A DNA stretch of 37,667 nucleotides from Cellulomonas sp. ACRRI. GTDB lineage: Bacteria; Actinomycetota; Actinomycetes; Actinomycetales; Cellulomonadaceae. Below are positions 17,189-25,684 of the stretch, one piece after another. The DNA lies in contig NZ_JAKRMS010000026.1 of the NCBI RefSeq assembly GCF_022346185.1, forward strand, positions 1 through 37,667, written 5' to 3'. Every line of letters starts with the position of its first letter. The first letter of the stretch is position 1. Both the position numbers and the translations under genes were made by a program. The notes under the pieces were generated by a model that had not been told where the DNA came from, made no database searches, and saw nothing but the letters and a program-made list of their open reading frames with translations.

Positions 17189-17680
17189 TCAGCGCAGGCG
17201 CGCCTGCAGCGCGACGAACCGCGGCTCGCTGAACCCGAGCGCCCGGTACAGCGGCTCGGCGGGCGGCGTGGCGTTCAGCTCGACGACGTGCGCGCTCGTC
17301 TCGGCGCGGAGCCGGTCGAGCAGCGCGGTCGTGCAGCGCCGCGCGAGCCCGCGGCCGCGGTGCTCCGGGCGGGTCACGACCGTGGAGACGCGCGCGTGGG
17401 ACCCGTCGGGGCTGCTCGGGCTCGGTGCGTGCTGCTCCACCGCGCCGACGGCGGCCGCCACGACGCCGTCGACGGGGTGCTCGGCCACCACGGCGACGAC
17501 GGACCCGCGGGCGAGGCGTTCGGCGAACCAGGCGTGCGCCGCGAGCCGCCACGGGCTGTCGGCGGGCCCGGGGTCGGTGCCCATCCCGGCGAGCATCAGC
17601 GCTCGCAGCTCGACGAGGGCCGGGGCGTCCTCCGGGGTCGCGTGACGGACGCGGGCGGGGGCGGCGGGGTCGTTCGGCAC
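17189..17680 (-). CDS. GNAT-family N-acetyltransferase
   Basis: 163 aa, standard GNAT size. The acetyl-CoA pyrophosphate loop is RPEHRGRGLARRC (R-x-x-G-x-G/A), preceded by the VSTVVT strand and followed by VVELNATPPAEPLYRALGFSEPRF, the usual C-terminal signature. Substrate unknown. The start is GTG 17680 (VPNDPAAPARVRHATPED); longer forms would run into low-complexity sequence. A CACCAT box 6 nt upstream may be its -10. Confidence 0.87.
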   Translation of the reverse strand: MPNDPAAPARVRHATPEDAPALVELRALMLAGMGTDPGPADSPWRLAAHAWFAERLARGSVVAVVAEHPVDGVVAAAVGAVEQHAPSPSSPDGSHARVSTVVTRPEHRGRGLARRCTTALLDRLRAETSAHVVELNATPPAEPLYRALGFSEPRFVALQARLR

Positions 17681-17836
17681 GCCGCCATGGTGCCGCCGGC
17701 GGCGGACACGGGCGAGTCGCGGTCCGTGCGCCGCGGCATGCCGCCCCCCGGTGTGTGCAGTGCACGCGCCGTGCGGGCGGGAGGCCCGCGCGGCCACCGG
17801 ACTGCCTCCGCCGTGGCGCGCCGGGCGCGCATTCCG

Positions 17837-17854
17837 CACCGGGTCCTCCCGGTG
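17837..17854 (+). promoter_or_regulatory. Operator-like palindrome at -35 of the sugar/D-amino acid operon
   Basis: CACCGGG-TCCT-CCCGGTG is a perfect 7-bp inverted repeat whose right arm covers the expected -35 of the TAGCGT promoter. Candidate site for the IclR-type regulator encoded in the operon or a LacI-type repressor elsewhere. Confidence 0.55.
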
Positions 17855-17870
17855 ACGCGGTCGCGGCTCC

Positions 17871-17876
17871 TAGCGT
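17871..17876 (+). promoter_or_regulatory. -10 box of sugar ABC / D-amino acid operon
   Basis: TAGCGT, about 80 nt before the binding-protein start. The 276-nt gap from 17681 holds this box, the palindrome at 17837-17854 and a weaker 9/11 palindrome centred on GTGCAGTGCAC at 17755-17765. Confidence 0.5.
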
Positions 17877-17956
17877 CGGCGCATCTCGTCCGGACCCCCG
17901 GACGCGTCAGCCGCCGGCCGCGGGGACGTCCCCGCCGCCACCCCCTGGAGGAAGAC

Positions 17957-19258
17957 GTGAGATCTCGCACCGCTGCCGTGGCGCTGGCCGCCACGATCAC
18001 GCTCGCGGCGACCGCCGCCTGCGCCCCGGCCCAGTCGGGCGGTTCGGCCGCCGCGGACGACGTCCAGGACGGCACCCTGCGGGTGTGGCTGTTCTCCGAG
18101 GTCACCCAGGACCCCAAGGAGCAGGTGGTCGACGAGGCCGTCGCCGAGTTCGAGGCGGACCACGAGGGTGTCGAGGTGGAGGTGGAGTACATCCCGGTCG
18201 ACGCCCGCTCGGAGCGGTTCACCGGGGCGTTCAACGACCCGTCGTCGGCGCCGGACGTCGCGGAGATCGGCAACACCGACCTCGCCGGGTTCGTCGACGC
18301 GGGCGGCCTGATGGACGTGACCGACGCGATCGCGGACTGGGACGAGGGCGCGGACATCGACCCCGCGGTGCTGGCGACGACCGAGATCGACGGCGCCTCG
18401 TACGCGGTGCCGTGGTACATCGGCGTGCGCGCCCTGTACTACCGCACCGACGTGTTCGACGAGCTCGGCCTGCAGCCGCCGGCCTCGCTGGCCGAGCTCG
18501 AGGAGACGGCCCGCACCGTGCGGGCCGCCCGGCCCGAGCTGGTCGGGATCGCGACCGGCGGCGCCGCGCAGTTCGCCTTCCTGCCGTACATCTGGGCGCA
18601 CGGCGGCGAGATCGCGCGGCAGGACGCCGACGGCGCGTGGACGGGCACCCTCGACTCCGCCGAGGCCCGCGAGGGCGTCGCGGCGTACGCCCGGCTGCTC
18701 GGCGACGACATCTGCCCGGCGCAGACCTGCGCGGAGTGGGGCGGGAACGCGTCGGTCCAGGAGTTCGTCGCGGGCAACGCGGCGATGACCATCGGCGGCG
18801 ACTTCAACCGGCGCGCGGTGGACGAGTCCGCGGTGGGCGACCGGTACGCCGTCGTCCCGCTGCCCGGGGTCGAGGAGGGCTCGATCGCCCCGGCGTTCGG
18901 CGGCGGCAACCACCTGGCCGTGCTGTCGTCCACCGAGCGCCGGACGCTGGCGACCGAGTTCGTGCAGCTGCTCGCCGGCAAGCGGTACCAGCAGGCGATG
19001 TTCGACGCGATGGGCAACATCCCGGTGTTCACCGACGTGCAGGCCGACGTGGCGGAGCAGGTCCCCGCGATCGCCCCGTTCGTCGAGACGCTCGCCGCGG
19101 GCACGGCGTTCGTGCCCGTGACGCCGGCGTGGAGCACGGTCGACGCGCAGGGCGTGCTCCCGACGATGGTGCAGACCGTCGCGACCGGGGCCGCGGACGT
19201 CGAGATGGCGACCGCCGACGCGACCGCGGCGCTGGACGCCGCGTTCGGCGCGCAGTGA
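17957..19258 (+). CDS. ABC sugar importer, substrate-binding lipoprotein
   Basis: 433 aa. The signal peptide ends in the lipobox TAAC, giving a lipid-anchored receptor outside the membrane. Family-1 solute-binding features: LRVWLFSEVTQDPKEQVVDEAVAEFEADH, APDVAEIGNTDLAGFVDAGGLMDVTD, and VPWYIGVRALYYRTDVFDELGL, the aromatic sugar-site region typical of oligosaccharide binders. Start GTG 17957 has GGAGG at 17947-17951. It overlaps the first permease by 4 nt. Downstream GH20 suggests GlcNAc-containing oligosaccharides as ligand; this is inference from context. Confidence 0.93.
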   Translation: MRSRTAAVALAATITLAATAACAPAQSGGSAAADDVQDGTLRVWLFSEVTQDPKEQVVDEAVAEFEADHEGVEVEVEYIPVDARSERFTGAFNDPSSAPDVAEIGNTDLAGFVDAGGLMDVTDAIADWDEGADIDPAVLATTEIDGASYAVPWYIGVRALYYRTDVFDELGLQPPASLAELEETARTVRAARPELVGIATGGAAQFAFLPYIWAHGGEIARQDADGAWTGTLDSAEAREGVAAYARLLGDDICPAQTCAEWGGNASVQEFVAGNAAMTIGGDFNRRAVDESAVGDRYAVVPLPGVEEGSIAPAFGGGNHLAVLSSTERRTLATEFVQLLAGKRYQQAMFDAMGNIPVFTDVQADVAEQVPAIAPFVETLAAGTAFVPVTPAWSTVDAQGVLPTMVQTVATGAADVEMATADATAALDAAFGAQ

Positions 19259-20265
19259 CGGCGACGCACGCCGCGCTGCCCGCCGCGGGCGGGGCCACCC
19301 TGCCCGCGGCGGGCGGCGCGCCCCGCCCGCCGCGGCCGCTGCTGTCGCGCCGCGGCCGCGGCACGACGACGTGGGCGCGCCGGTGGGAGCCGCGGTTCTA
19401 CCTGGTCCCGGCGGTGGTCGTCCTCGGCGGCCTGCTCGCCTACCCGCTCTACCAGCTGGTCGTGGTGTCGCTCTACGACTACCGGCAGGCGAACGTGTCC
19501 GGCAGCGCCCCGCTGCGGTTCATCGGGCTGCAGAACTACGCCCGGCTGCTGGGGGACGAGGCGTTCTGGACGGTGCTCGGCAACACGGTGGTGTTCGCCG
19601 GGGCGTGCGTCGTCGCGACGCTGGCGGTCGGCGGCGCCCTGGCCCTGCTCGCGACCCGGCTGCGGCCGTGGTCCCGGACGGTGCTGTTCCTCGCGTCGCT
19701 CGGCGCGTGGGCCACGCCCGCCATGACCGGGTCCGCGGTCTGGCTGTTCCTGTTCGACCCGACGCTCGGCTTCGTCAACCAGACGCTCACGGCGATCGGC
19801 CTGGACGGGTTCGCGGGGCACTCGTGGACCTACGACAAGTGGTCCGCGTTCGCGCTGGTCGGCGCCGAGATCGTCTGGTGCTCGTTCCCGTTCGTGATGG
19901 TGACCCTCTACGCCGGGATCATCGGCGTGCCGACCGAGATCCAGGAGGCGGCCCGCCTGGACGGCGCCTCCACCTGGCGGATCGCGCTGAGCATCGTGGC
20001 CCCGATCCTGCGGCCCGTGCTCGCGATCGTCACGATCCAGTCGATCATCTGGGACTTCAAGGTGTTCACGCAGATCTACGTCATGACGGGCGGCGGCGGG
20101 ATCGCCGGCCAGAACCTCGTGCTGAACGTGTACTCGTACCAGCAGGCGTTCGCGGCGTCGCAGTACGGCCTCGGGTCCGCGGTCGGGGTCATCACCACGC
20201 TGCTGCTGATGGTCGTGACGCTCGCGTACCTGCGGGCGCTGCGCCGGCAGGGGGAGGAGCTGTGA
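19255..20265 (+). CDS. ABC sugar importer permease 1 (MalF/UgpA type)
   Basis: 336 aa. After a Pro/Ala/Gly-rich N-terminal tail with a duplicated LPAAGGA, six hydrophobic helices follow from FYLVPAVVVLGGLLAYPLY onward. The EAA loop that docks on the ATPase is EIQEAARLDGASTWRIALSIV. Contains the family phrases RFIGLQNYARLLGDEAFW and GLGSAVGVITTLLLMVVT. The GTG overlaps the binding-protein stop and its own stop overlaps the next start. No ATPase gene is present in the window, as is usual for actinobacterial importers served by a shared MsiK/MalK-type subunit. Confidence 0.93.
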   Translation: MTATHAALPAAGGATLPAAGGAPRPPRPLLSRRGRGTTTWARRWEPRFYLVPAVVVLGGLLAYPLYQLVVVSLYDYRQANVSGSAPLRFIGLQNYARLLGDEAFWTVLGNTVVFAGACVVATLAVGGALALLATRLRPWSRTVLFLASLGAWATPAMTGSAVWLFLFDPTLGFVNQTLTAIGLDGFAGHSWTYDKWSAFALVGAEIVWCSFPFVMVTLYAGIIGVPTEIQEAARLDGASTWRIALSIVAPILRPVLAIVTIQSIIWDFKVFTQIYVMTGGGGIAGQNLVLNVYSYQQAFAASQYGLGSAVGVITTLLLMVVTLAYLRALRRQGEEL

Positions 20266-21122
20266 GCGCCCCGGTCGTCGCCCGCCGCCGGCCGCGGGTC
20301 GGCGCCGACGTGGTGGCCGTGCTGGTCGCCGGGGTCGTCGCCTTCCCGCTGTACTGGATGCTGCTGTCCGCGCTCAAGCCGACGACCGAGCTGATGTCGG
20401 GCGACGCGCTGCCGTACACGCTCCACCCGACGCTCGACGCGTTCGCCCGGGTGCTGTCGGTGGAGAACGTCGGCCGCTACCTGCTCAACTCGGTGCTGGT
20501 GGCGGCGGTGGCCGTGCCGGGCGCCATGATCTGCGCCTTCTTCGCCGCGGTCGCCCTCACCCGCTACCGGTTCCGCCTGCGCACCACGCTGCTCGTCACC
20601 GTGCTCGTCGCCCAGATGGTGCCGGTCGAGGCGCTGACGATCCCGCTGTTCTTCCTGTTCCGGTCGTTCGGCGCGGTCGTCCCCGAGCTGGGCCTGAACC
20701 ACCTCGGCTCGCTCATGCTCGTGCACATCGCCTTCTCGACGCCGTTCGCGATCTGGATGCTGCGCGGCTTCGTCGCGGCCGTGCCCGAGGAGGTCGAGGA
20801 GGCCGCCCGGCTGGACGGCGCCTCCGGCCCGCGGTTCGTCCGGTCGATCCTGTTCCCGCTCGTCGCCCCCGGCCTGGTCGCGGTCAGCATCTTCGGGTTC
20901 ATCTCGACGTGGAACGACTTCCTGTACCCGCGGACGTTCATCATCTCGGCGCAGGAGAACCAGACGCTGCCGCTCGCGATCCTCAACTTCTTCAAGCCCG
21001 ACCAGAACGACTGGGGCGCGATCATGGCGGGCTCGGTCATCATGACGCTGCCCGTGCTGGTGTTCTTCGTGTTCGTGCAGCGGCATCTCGTCTCCGGGCT
21101 GGCGGGAGCCGTGAAGGGGTGA
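20262..21122 (+). CDS. ABC sugar importer permease 2 (MalG/UgpE type)
   Basis: 286 aa, six predicted membrane helices. FPLYWMLLSALKP and the EAA loop EEVEEAARLDGASGPRFVRSILFPL are diagnostic; the later GFISTWNDFLYPRTFI and LAILNF match carbohydrate permeases. The start GTG overlaps the previous stop (GTGA) and its stop overlaps the IclR start, so the whole set is translationally coupled. Confidence 0.94.
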   Translation: MSAPVVARRRPRVGADVVAVLVAGVVAFPLYWMLLSALKPTTELMSGDALPYTLHPTLDAFARVLSVENVGRYLLNSVLVAAVAVPGAMICAFFAAVALTRYRFRLRTTLLVTVLVAQMVPVEALTIPLFFLFRSFGAVVPELGLNHLGSLMLVHIAFSTPFAIWMLRGFVAAVPEEVEEAARLDGASGPRFVRSILFPLVAPGLVAVSIFGFISTWNDFLYPRTFIISAQENQTLPLAILNFFKPDQNDWGAIMAGSVIMTLPVLVFFVFVQRHLVSGLAGAVKG

Positions 21123-21928
21123 GCGTGGACGAGATCCAGGGCCGGAACGAGTCGCTGTCCGTGCGCCGCAGCCTGCAGCTGCTGGAGCAGGTGCGGCAGC
21201 AGGCCACGGCCGAGCGCGGGGTCCCCGTGGCGACGCTCGCCGCGCAGCTCGGGGTGCACCGCTCGACGGCCACCCGGCTGCTGGCCCCGCTCGTGGAGGA
21301 CGAGCTGCTGGCGCGGGACTCCGCGGGCCGCTACCGGCTCGGGCCGGGGGCCCTGCGGCTCGGCCAGTCGTACGTCGACGAGCTGGACGTCGCGGGTCTC
21401 GCGGCGCCGTACCTGCGGGACCTGGCGGCGCGGACCGCCGCCACCTGCGCCCTCGGGCTGCCCGCGGGCGGGTCCGTGCGGATCGCGGCGTGGGTCGGCG
21501 ACGGCGGGCGGCTGCCGAGCGGCGCGGGCCTGGGGACGCTGCTGCCGACCTACTGCACGGCGCTCGGCAAGGCGGTCCTCTCGGTCGCGCCGGCGTCCTG
21601 GATCGACCGGGCGATCGCGACGGGCCTACAGAGCTTCACGGCCCGCACGATCACGGACCCGACCGAGCTGCGCGGCGAGCTCGACCGCACCCGCCGCCGG
21701 GGCTTCGCCCTGAACGACCGCGAGCACGACCTGCACGTCCGCGCGGTCGCGTCGCCCGTCCTGAACCACGTGGGGTCGGTGGTCGCCGCCGTCTCCACCT
21801 CCACCGACCACACCCGGATGCCGCCGGCCGCGATCCGCACGCACGCCCGTGCGACCGCCGAGGTCGCGCGCACCCTGTCACGCGCGATGGGCTGGACCCG
21901 CGCGCCGCAACCCCTGCGAGAGGTCTGA
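21119..21928 (+). CDS. IclR-family transcriptional regulator
   Basis: 269 aa. N-terminal winged helix-turn-helix (VPVATLAAQLGVHRSTATRLLAPLVEDELLARD, residues ~35-70), then the IclR effector domain with YRLGPGALRLGQSY, LLPTYCTALGKAVL, and GFALNDREHDLHVRAVASPV. Usually represses or activates the adjacent catabolic genes in response to a small ligand. It sits between transport and hydrolase genes, so it should control the whole operon, perhaps through the palindrome at 17837-17854. GTG 21119 overlaps the permease stop; GTG 21125 is an alternative start. Confidence 0.92.
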   Translation: MSVDEIQGRNESLSVRRSLQLLEQVRQQATAERGVPVATLAAQLGVHRSTATRLLAPLVEDELLARDSAGRYRLGPGALRLGQSYVDELDVAGLAAPYLRDLAARTAATCALGLPAGGSVRIAAWVGDGGRLPSGAGLGTLLPTYCTALGKAVLSVAPASWIDRAIATGLQSFTARTITDPTELRGELDRTRRRGFALNDREHDLHVRAVASPVLNHVGSVVAAVSTSTDHTRMPPAAIRTHARATAEVARTLSRAMGWTRAPQPLREV

Positions 21929-21929
21929 C

Positions 21930-23594
21930 GTGACTGCTTCCACCCCGCTCGGCCTCGTCCCCGCGCCCCGCGACGCCGTGCTGGCCGGCGACGACGCGGT
22001 GCTCCCCGCTGCCTTCGTCGCCCGCATCGATCCCGAGCTCGCGGGCGCGCGCGCCGTCCTGCTCGACGTCCTTGCCGTCCGCCTGGGCTGCTCGGTCGCG
22101 GTGGTCACGGACGACGGCGGGTCCGCCGCCGTCCGGCTCGCGCACCGCCCGAGCATGCCCGAGGAGGACTACCGGCTGACCGTCGACGGCGCGCGCGAGC
22201 CCGTCGTGCTGATCGAGGCCGGGGGCGCGGCGGGGGCGCGGCACGCGCTGCGCACCCTCCAGCAGCTCGCCGGGCCGGCGGCGTTCCGCACCGTCCCGAC
22301 GGGACCCGTGGCCGGCGTCCCGCTGCCCGGCGTGCTGGTCGACGACGGGCCGCGGTTCGGTCACCGGGCGGTGCTGCTCGACGTCGCCCGGCACTTCATG
22401 CCGAAGGACGGGGTGCTGCGGTTCATCGACCTGGCGTCCGCGCACAAGCTCAACGTGCTGCACCTGCACCTGACCGACGACCAGGGCTGGCGGATGGAGG
22501 TCCGGGCGTTCCCGCGGCTGACCCAGGTGGGTGCCTGGCGCACCGAGTCGCAGGTCGGCTCCTCGCGGTCACCGCTGCGGGATGGCACGCCGCACGGCGG
22601 CTACTACACGCAGGACGACCTGCGGGAGATCGTCGCCTACGCGCGCAGCCGCGGGGTCGTGGTGGTCCCGGAGATCGACGTGCCGGGGCACTCGCAGGCC
22701 GCGATCGCCGCCTACCCGCACCTCGCGCCCCACCTGCCCCCGCAGCAGGTGTGGACGCGGTGGGGCCTGAACCCGCACGCGCTGGGCGTCTCGGACGAGG
22801 TGCTGGCCTTCTTCCGCACCGTGCTCGACGAGGTCATGGAGATCTTCGACGCCCCGATGATCTGCCTCGGCGGCGACGAGGTGCCGACCCAGGAGTGGGC
22901 GACCGACCCGGAGACCGTGGCCCGCGCCGCGCAGCTCGGCCTGGACGACGTCGACGAGCTCGTCCCGTGGTTCGTCGCGCAGCTGGCCGAGCACCTGCGG
23001 GCGCACGGGCGGCGGGCGACGGTGTGGGACGAGGTCGGCGGCGCGCGCGTGCCGACGGACGTGGTCGTGAACTCCTGGCGCGGGTACCGGGGCGGCATCG
23101 ACGCGCTGCGCGACGGGCACGATGTCGTGGTCTGCCCGGAGCACGAGGTCTACCTGGACCACCGGGCGGCGGCCGGGCTCGACGAGCCCGCGCCGGTCGG
23201 GACCGTGCACACGGTGGAGGACGTCTACCGGTTCGAGCCGCTCACGGAGCAGGTCGCCGAGGCGGCGGCGGAGCCGGGGGCGGGCGCGGTGCTGGGCGCG
23301 CAGGCGCACGTGTGGACGGAGCAGCTCGACAGCGGGCGGCGGGTCGACTACGCCGCCTACCCCCGGCTGACGGCGTTCGCCGAGGTCGTCTGGTCGCCCC
23401 TCGAGCGGCGGGACTGGGCCGACTTCGACCACCGGCTCCGCGGCGCGCACCTCGCCCGGCTCGACGCCGCGGGCGTGGAGTACCGCCCGCTGGACGGGCC
23501 GCACCCGTGGCAGCGGCGGCCCGCGGTCCCGGGCTGGCCGCTGCGGTTCGACGAGCTGGGCCGGCTGGTGCACGCGGAGGACGGTGCCCGATGA
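21930..23594 (+). CDS. GH20 beta-N-acetylhexosaminidase, cytoplasmic
   Basis: 554 aa. Removes terminal beta-GlcNAc/GalNAc by substrate-assisted catalysis. Domain order is a GH20b-like alpha/beta domain (~1-125) and a catalytic barrel (~135-500). Motifs: DVARHFMPKDGVLRFID, LNVLHLHLTDDQGWR, VPEIDVPGHSQAA, and the catalytic pair Asp316-Glu317 in CLGGDEVPTQEW; later AQAHVWTEQL and VVWSPLERRDW. No signal peptide, so it acts on oligosaccharides after import. Begins one nt after the IclR stop and overlaps the next gene by 4 nt. Confidence 0.95.
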   Translation: MTASTPLGLVPAPRDAVLAGDDAVLPAAFVARIDPELAGARAVLLDVLAVRLGCSVAVVTDDGGSAAVRLAHRPSMPEEDYRLTVDGAREPVVLIEAGGAAGARHALRTLQQLAGPAAFRTVPTGPVAGVPLPGVLVDDGPRFGHRAVLLDVARHFMPKDGVLRFIDLASAHKLNVLHLHLTDDQGWRMEVRAFPRLTQVGAWRTESQVGSSRSPLRDGTPHGGYYTQDDLREIVAYARSRGVVVVPEIDVPGHSQAAIAAYPHLAPHLPPQQVWTRWGLNPHALGVSDEVLAFFRTVLDEVMEIFDAPMICLGGDEVPTQEWATDPETVARAAQLGLDDVDELVPWFVAQLAEHLRAHGRRATVWDEVGGARVPTDVVVNSWRGYRGGIDALRDGHDVVVCPEHEVYLDHRAAAGLDEPAPVGTVHTVEDVYRFEPLTEQVAEAAAEPGAGAVLGAQAHVWTEQLDSGRRVDYAAYPRLTAFAEVVWSPLERRDWADFDHRLRGAHLARLDAAGVEYRPLDGPHPWQRRPAVPGWPLRFDELGRLVHAEDGAR

Positions 23595-25195
23595 CGAGCC
23601 CGGAGCCGGCTGTCGCGCGGGTCCCGGGGCCGGGCGAGCCGCTGCTGCTGCGCGGCGGGCTCGTCGCGGACGGCACGGGTGCGCCCGCCCGCCCGGCGGA
23701 CGTGCTCGTCGCCGGCGGCACCGTGGTGCGCGTCGCGCCGGGCCTGAGCCCCGCCGGGGCGGAGGTGGTCGACGCGAGCGGCATGGTGGTGATGCCGGGG
23801 TTCGTCGACGCGCACGTGCACGCCGACGCCGCGGTGCTCGACCGCGGCGTGCAGGACGCGCTCGCCCACCAGGGCGTCACGACCGTGGTCGTCGGCCAGG
23901 ACGGGCTGTCCTACGCGCCGTCGCACGCGCCGGGACGGGACGGCCCGGACGCCGCGGCGTTCGTCCGCCGCTACTTCGCCGCCGTCGACGGCGACCACCC
24001 CGGGTTCGCCGCGGGGTCCGTCGGCGACCTGCTCGCGACGTACGACGCCGCGACCACCGCCGACGTGGCGTACCTCGTGCCGCACGGGACCCTCCGGTAC
24101 GCCGTCGTCGGCCCCGACCCGCGCCCGGCCCGCCCCGACGAGATCGGCGCGATGGCCGACCTGCTGGCGGCCGGCCTCGACGCCGGCGCCCGCGGGATGT
24201 CGACCGGCCTGGAGTACGCGCCCGCGTGCTGGGCCGAGCCCGACGAGCTGCTGTCGCTCTGCGCGGTCCTCGCGAGCCGCGGCCTGCCGCACGTCTCGCA
24301 CATGCGGGGCTACGAGGACCGGGTGCCGGTCGCGCTGGCCGAGCTGCTCGACCTGTCCCGCCGCACCGGCGTGGCGACGCACGTGTCGCACCTGCACGGC
24401 CCCGCCGACGTCGTCGTGCCGCTCCTCGACGCGGCGCTCGCCGAGGGCCACGACCTGACCTTCGACAGCTACCCCTACCTGCGCGGGGCGTCCGTGCTGG
24501 CCCTCGTCGCGCTGCCCACGTGGCTGCCCCTGGCGGACCTCGACCGGGCGACGGCGATGCTGCGGGACGAGGGCGTGCGCGCCCGGCTGCTGGCCGAGGA
24601 CCTGCCGGCGCGCGCCGGCGTGTGGCCGCGCGTCACGCTGGCGTCGGTCCCGCACCCGGACTACCGCTGGGCGGAGGGCCGGCGGCTGGTCGACGTCGCC
24701 CGGACGCTGGGGGAGCCGCCGGCGCTGACCGCCCTGCGCCTGCTGGCCGCCACCGGGCTCCGGGTGGGCTGCGTGTTCGAGCAGCCGCCCACGGCGTCCG
24801 AGGCCTCGGTCCGGGCGCTGCTCCGGCACCCGGCGCACTGCGCGGGGTCGGACGGCATCTACGTCGGCGGGCACCCGCACCCGCGGGGCTGGGGGACGTT
24901 CGCCCGGTTCCTCGGGACCCACGTGCGCGAGCACGGCGACTGGGACTGGGGCACCGCCGCACGGCACCTCGCCGGGACCGCCGCCGCGCGGTTCGGGCTG
25001 GCGGACCGCGGCGTGCTGCGGCCCGGCGCCCGGGCCGACGTGGTGGTCCTCGACCCGCGGACGGTGGCGGACACCGCGACCTACGCCGACCCGCGCTCGC
25101 CGGCGCGCGGCGTGCGCGACGTCCTGGTCGCGGGCGACCCCGTCCTGTGGCGGGGCGAGCGCACCGACCGCCTCCCCGGCCGCGGCGTCCGGTGA
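23591..25195 (+). CDS. D-aminoacylase / N-acyl-D-amino acid deacylase-like amidohydrolase
   Basis: 534 aa. Amidohydrolase superfamily, D-aminoacylase group: small beta-sandwich parts at both ends and a metal barrel. Visible are GFVDAHVHAD (His76, His78), GARGMSTGLEYAP, HVSHMRGY (His237), THVSHLHG (His264/267), FDSYPY, and HCAGSDGIYVGGHPHPRGWGTF with the catalytic Asp. The family removes the acyl group from N-acyl-D-amino acids. The usual GNCG metal-ligand Cys segment reads GQDG here, so the metal site differs and substrate is uncertain. Coupled to the GH20 gene (ATGA overlap) and followed by RidA. Confidence 0.87.
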   Translation: MTSPEPAVARVPGPGEPLLLRGGLVADGTGAPARPADVLVAGGTVVRVAPGLSPAGAEVVDASGMVVMPGFVDAHVHADAAVLDRGVQDALAHQGVTTVVVGQDGLSYAPSHAPGRDGPDAAAFVRRYFAAVDGDHPGFAAGSVGDLLATYDAATTADVAYLVPHGTLRYAVVGPDPRPARPDEIGAMADLLAAGLDAGARGMSTGLEYAPACWAEPDELLSLCAVLASRGLPHVSHMRGYEDRVPVALAELLDLSRRTGVATHVSHLHGPADVVVPLLDAALAEGHDLTFDSYPYLRGASVLALVALPTWLPLADLDRATAMLRDEGVRARLLAEDLPARAGVWPRVTLASVPHPDYRWAEGRRLVDVARTLGEPPALTALRLLAATGLRVGCVFEQPPTASEASVRALLRHPAHCAGSDGIYVGGHPHPRGWGTFARFLGTHVREHGDWDWGTAARHLAGTAAARFGLADRGVLRPGARADVVVLDPRTVADTATYADPRSPARGVRDVLVAGDPVLWRGERTDRLPGRGVR

Positions 25196-25260
25196 CCCCG
25201 CGGCCCCCACGCACCACCGAGCAGCCGGACCGACCGGCGCACCACGAGGAAGGCACCACC

Positions 25261-25638
25261 ATGACCCGCACCGCCGTCAGCACCGACGCAGCGCCCCGGC
25301 CCGCCGGCGCGTACTCCCAGGCCGTCTGGCTCGGCGACCTGCTGTGGACCGCCGGCTTCGGCCCGCAGGACCCCGAGACCGGGGCGGTCGCGCGCTCGGT
25401 CACCGAGCAGACCCGCCAGGTGCTCCGGAACGTGCGCGCGACGCTCGAGGCCGCCGGCCTGACGATGGACGACGTCGTGAAGACGACCGTGCACCTCGCG
25501 GACCTCGCGGACTTCGCCGAGTTCAACGCCGCGTACGGCGAGTTCTTCTCCGACCCGGCCCCGGCGCGGACGACGGTCGGCTCGCAGCTCGCGGGGATCA
25601 AGGTGGAGATCGACGTCGTGGCGGGACGCTCCGCCTGA
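25261..25638 (+). CDS. ridA: RidA, canonical enamine/imine deaminase
   Basis: 125 aa trimer-forming protein. Hydrolyses reactive 2-aminoacrylate and related enamines, releasing ammonia and a keto acid. Canonical residues are all present: GAYSQAV, TAGFGPQDPETG, the Arg in PAPARTTVGSQL, and the Glu in KVEIDVVA. ATG start with AGGAAGG 5-7 nt upstream. It ends the operon 65 nt after the amidohydrolase. With a PLP dehydratase-like gene converging on it, a role in cleaning up the dehydratase intermediate is likely. Confidence 0.93.
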   Translation: MTRTAVSTDAAPRPAGAYSQAVWLGDLLWTAGFGPQDPETGAVARSVTEQTRQVLRNVRATLEAAGLTMDDVVKTTVHLADLADFAEFNAAYGEFFSDPAPARTTVGSQLAGIKVEIDVVAGRSA

Positions 25639-25647
25639 GGTCGCCCC

Positions 25648-25683
25648 GGCGCGCCGCGGCCCGGACCGGGGCCGCGGCGCGCC
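25648..25683. terminator. Bidirectional hairpin terminator between ridA and PLP-enzyme gene
   Basis: Perfect 15-bp arms 25648-25662 and 25669-25683 around a 6-nt loop, filling the 46-nt gap between two convergent stops. Confidence 0.85.
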
Positions 25684-25684
25684 G

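Noticed and set aside
17749..17771. GTGCAGTGCAC-centred imperfect palindrome as main operator of the sugar operon
   Set aside because: Only 9 of 11 arm positions pair and it lies about 100 nt upstream of the -10; the palindrome at 17837-17854 is better placed.
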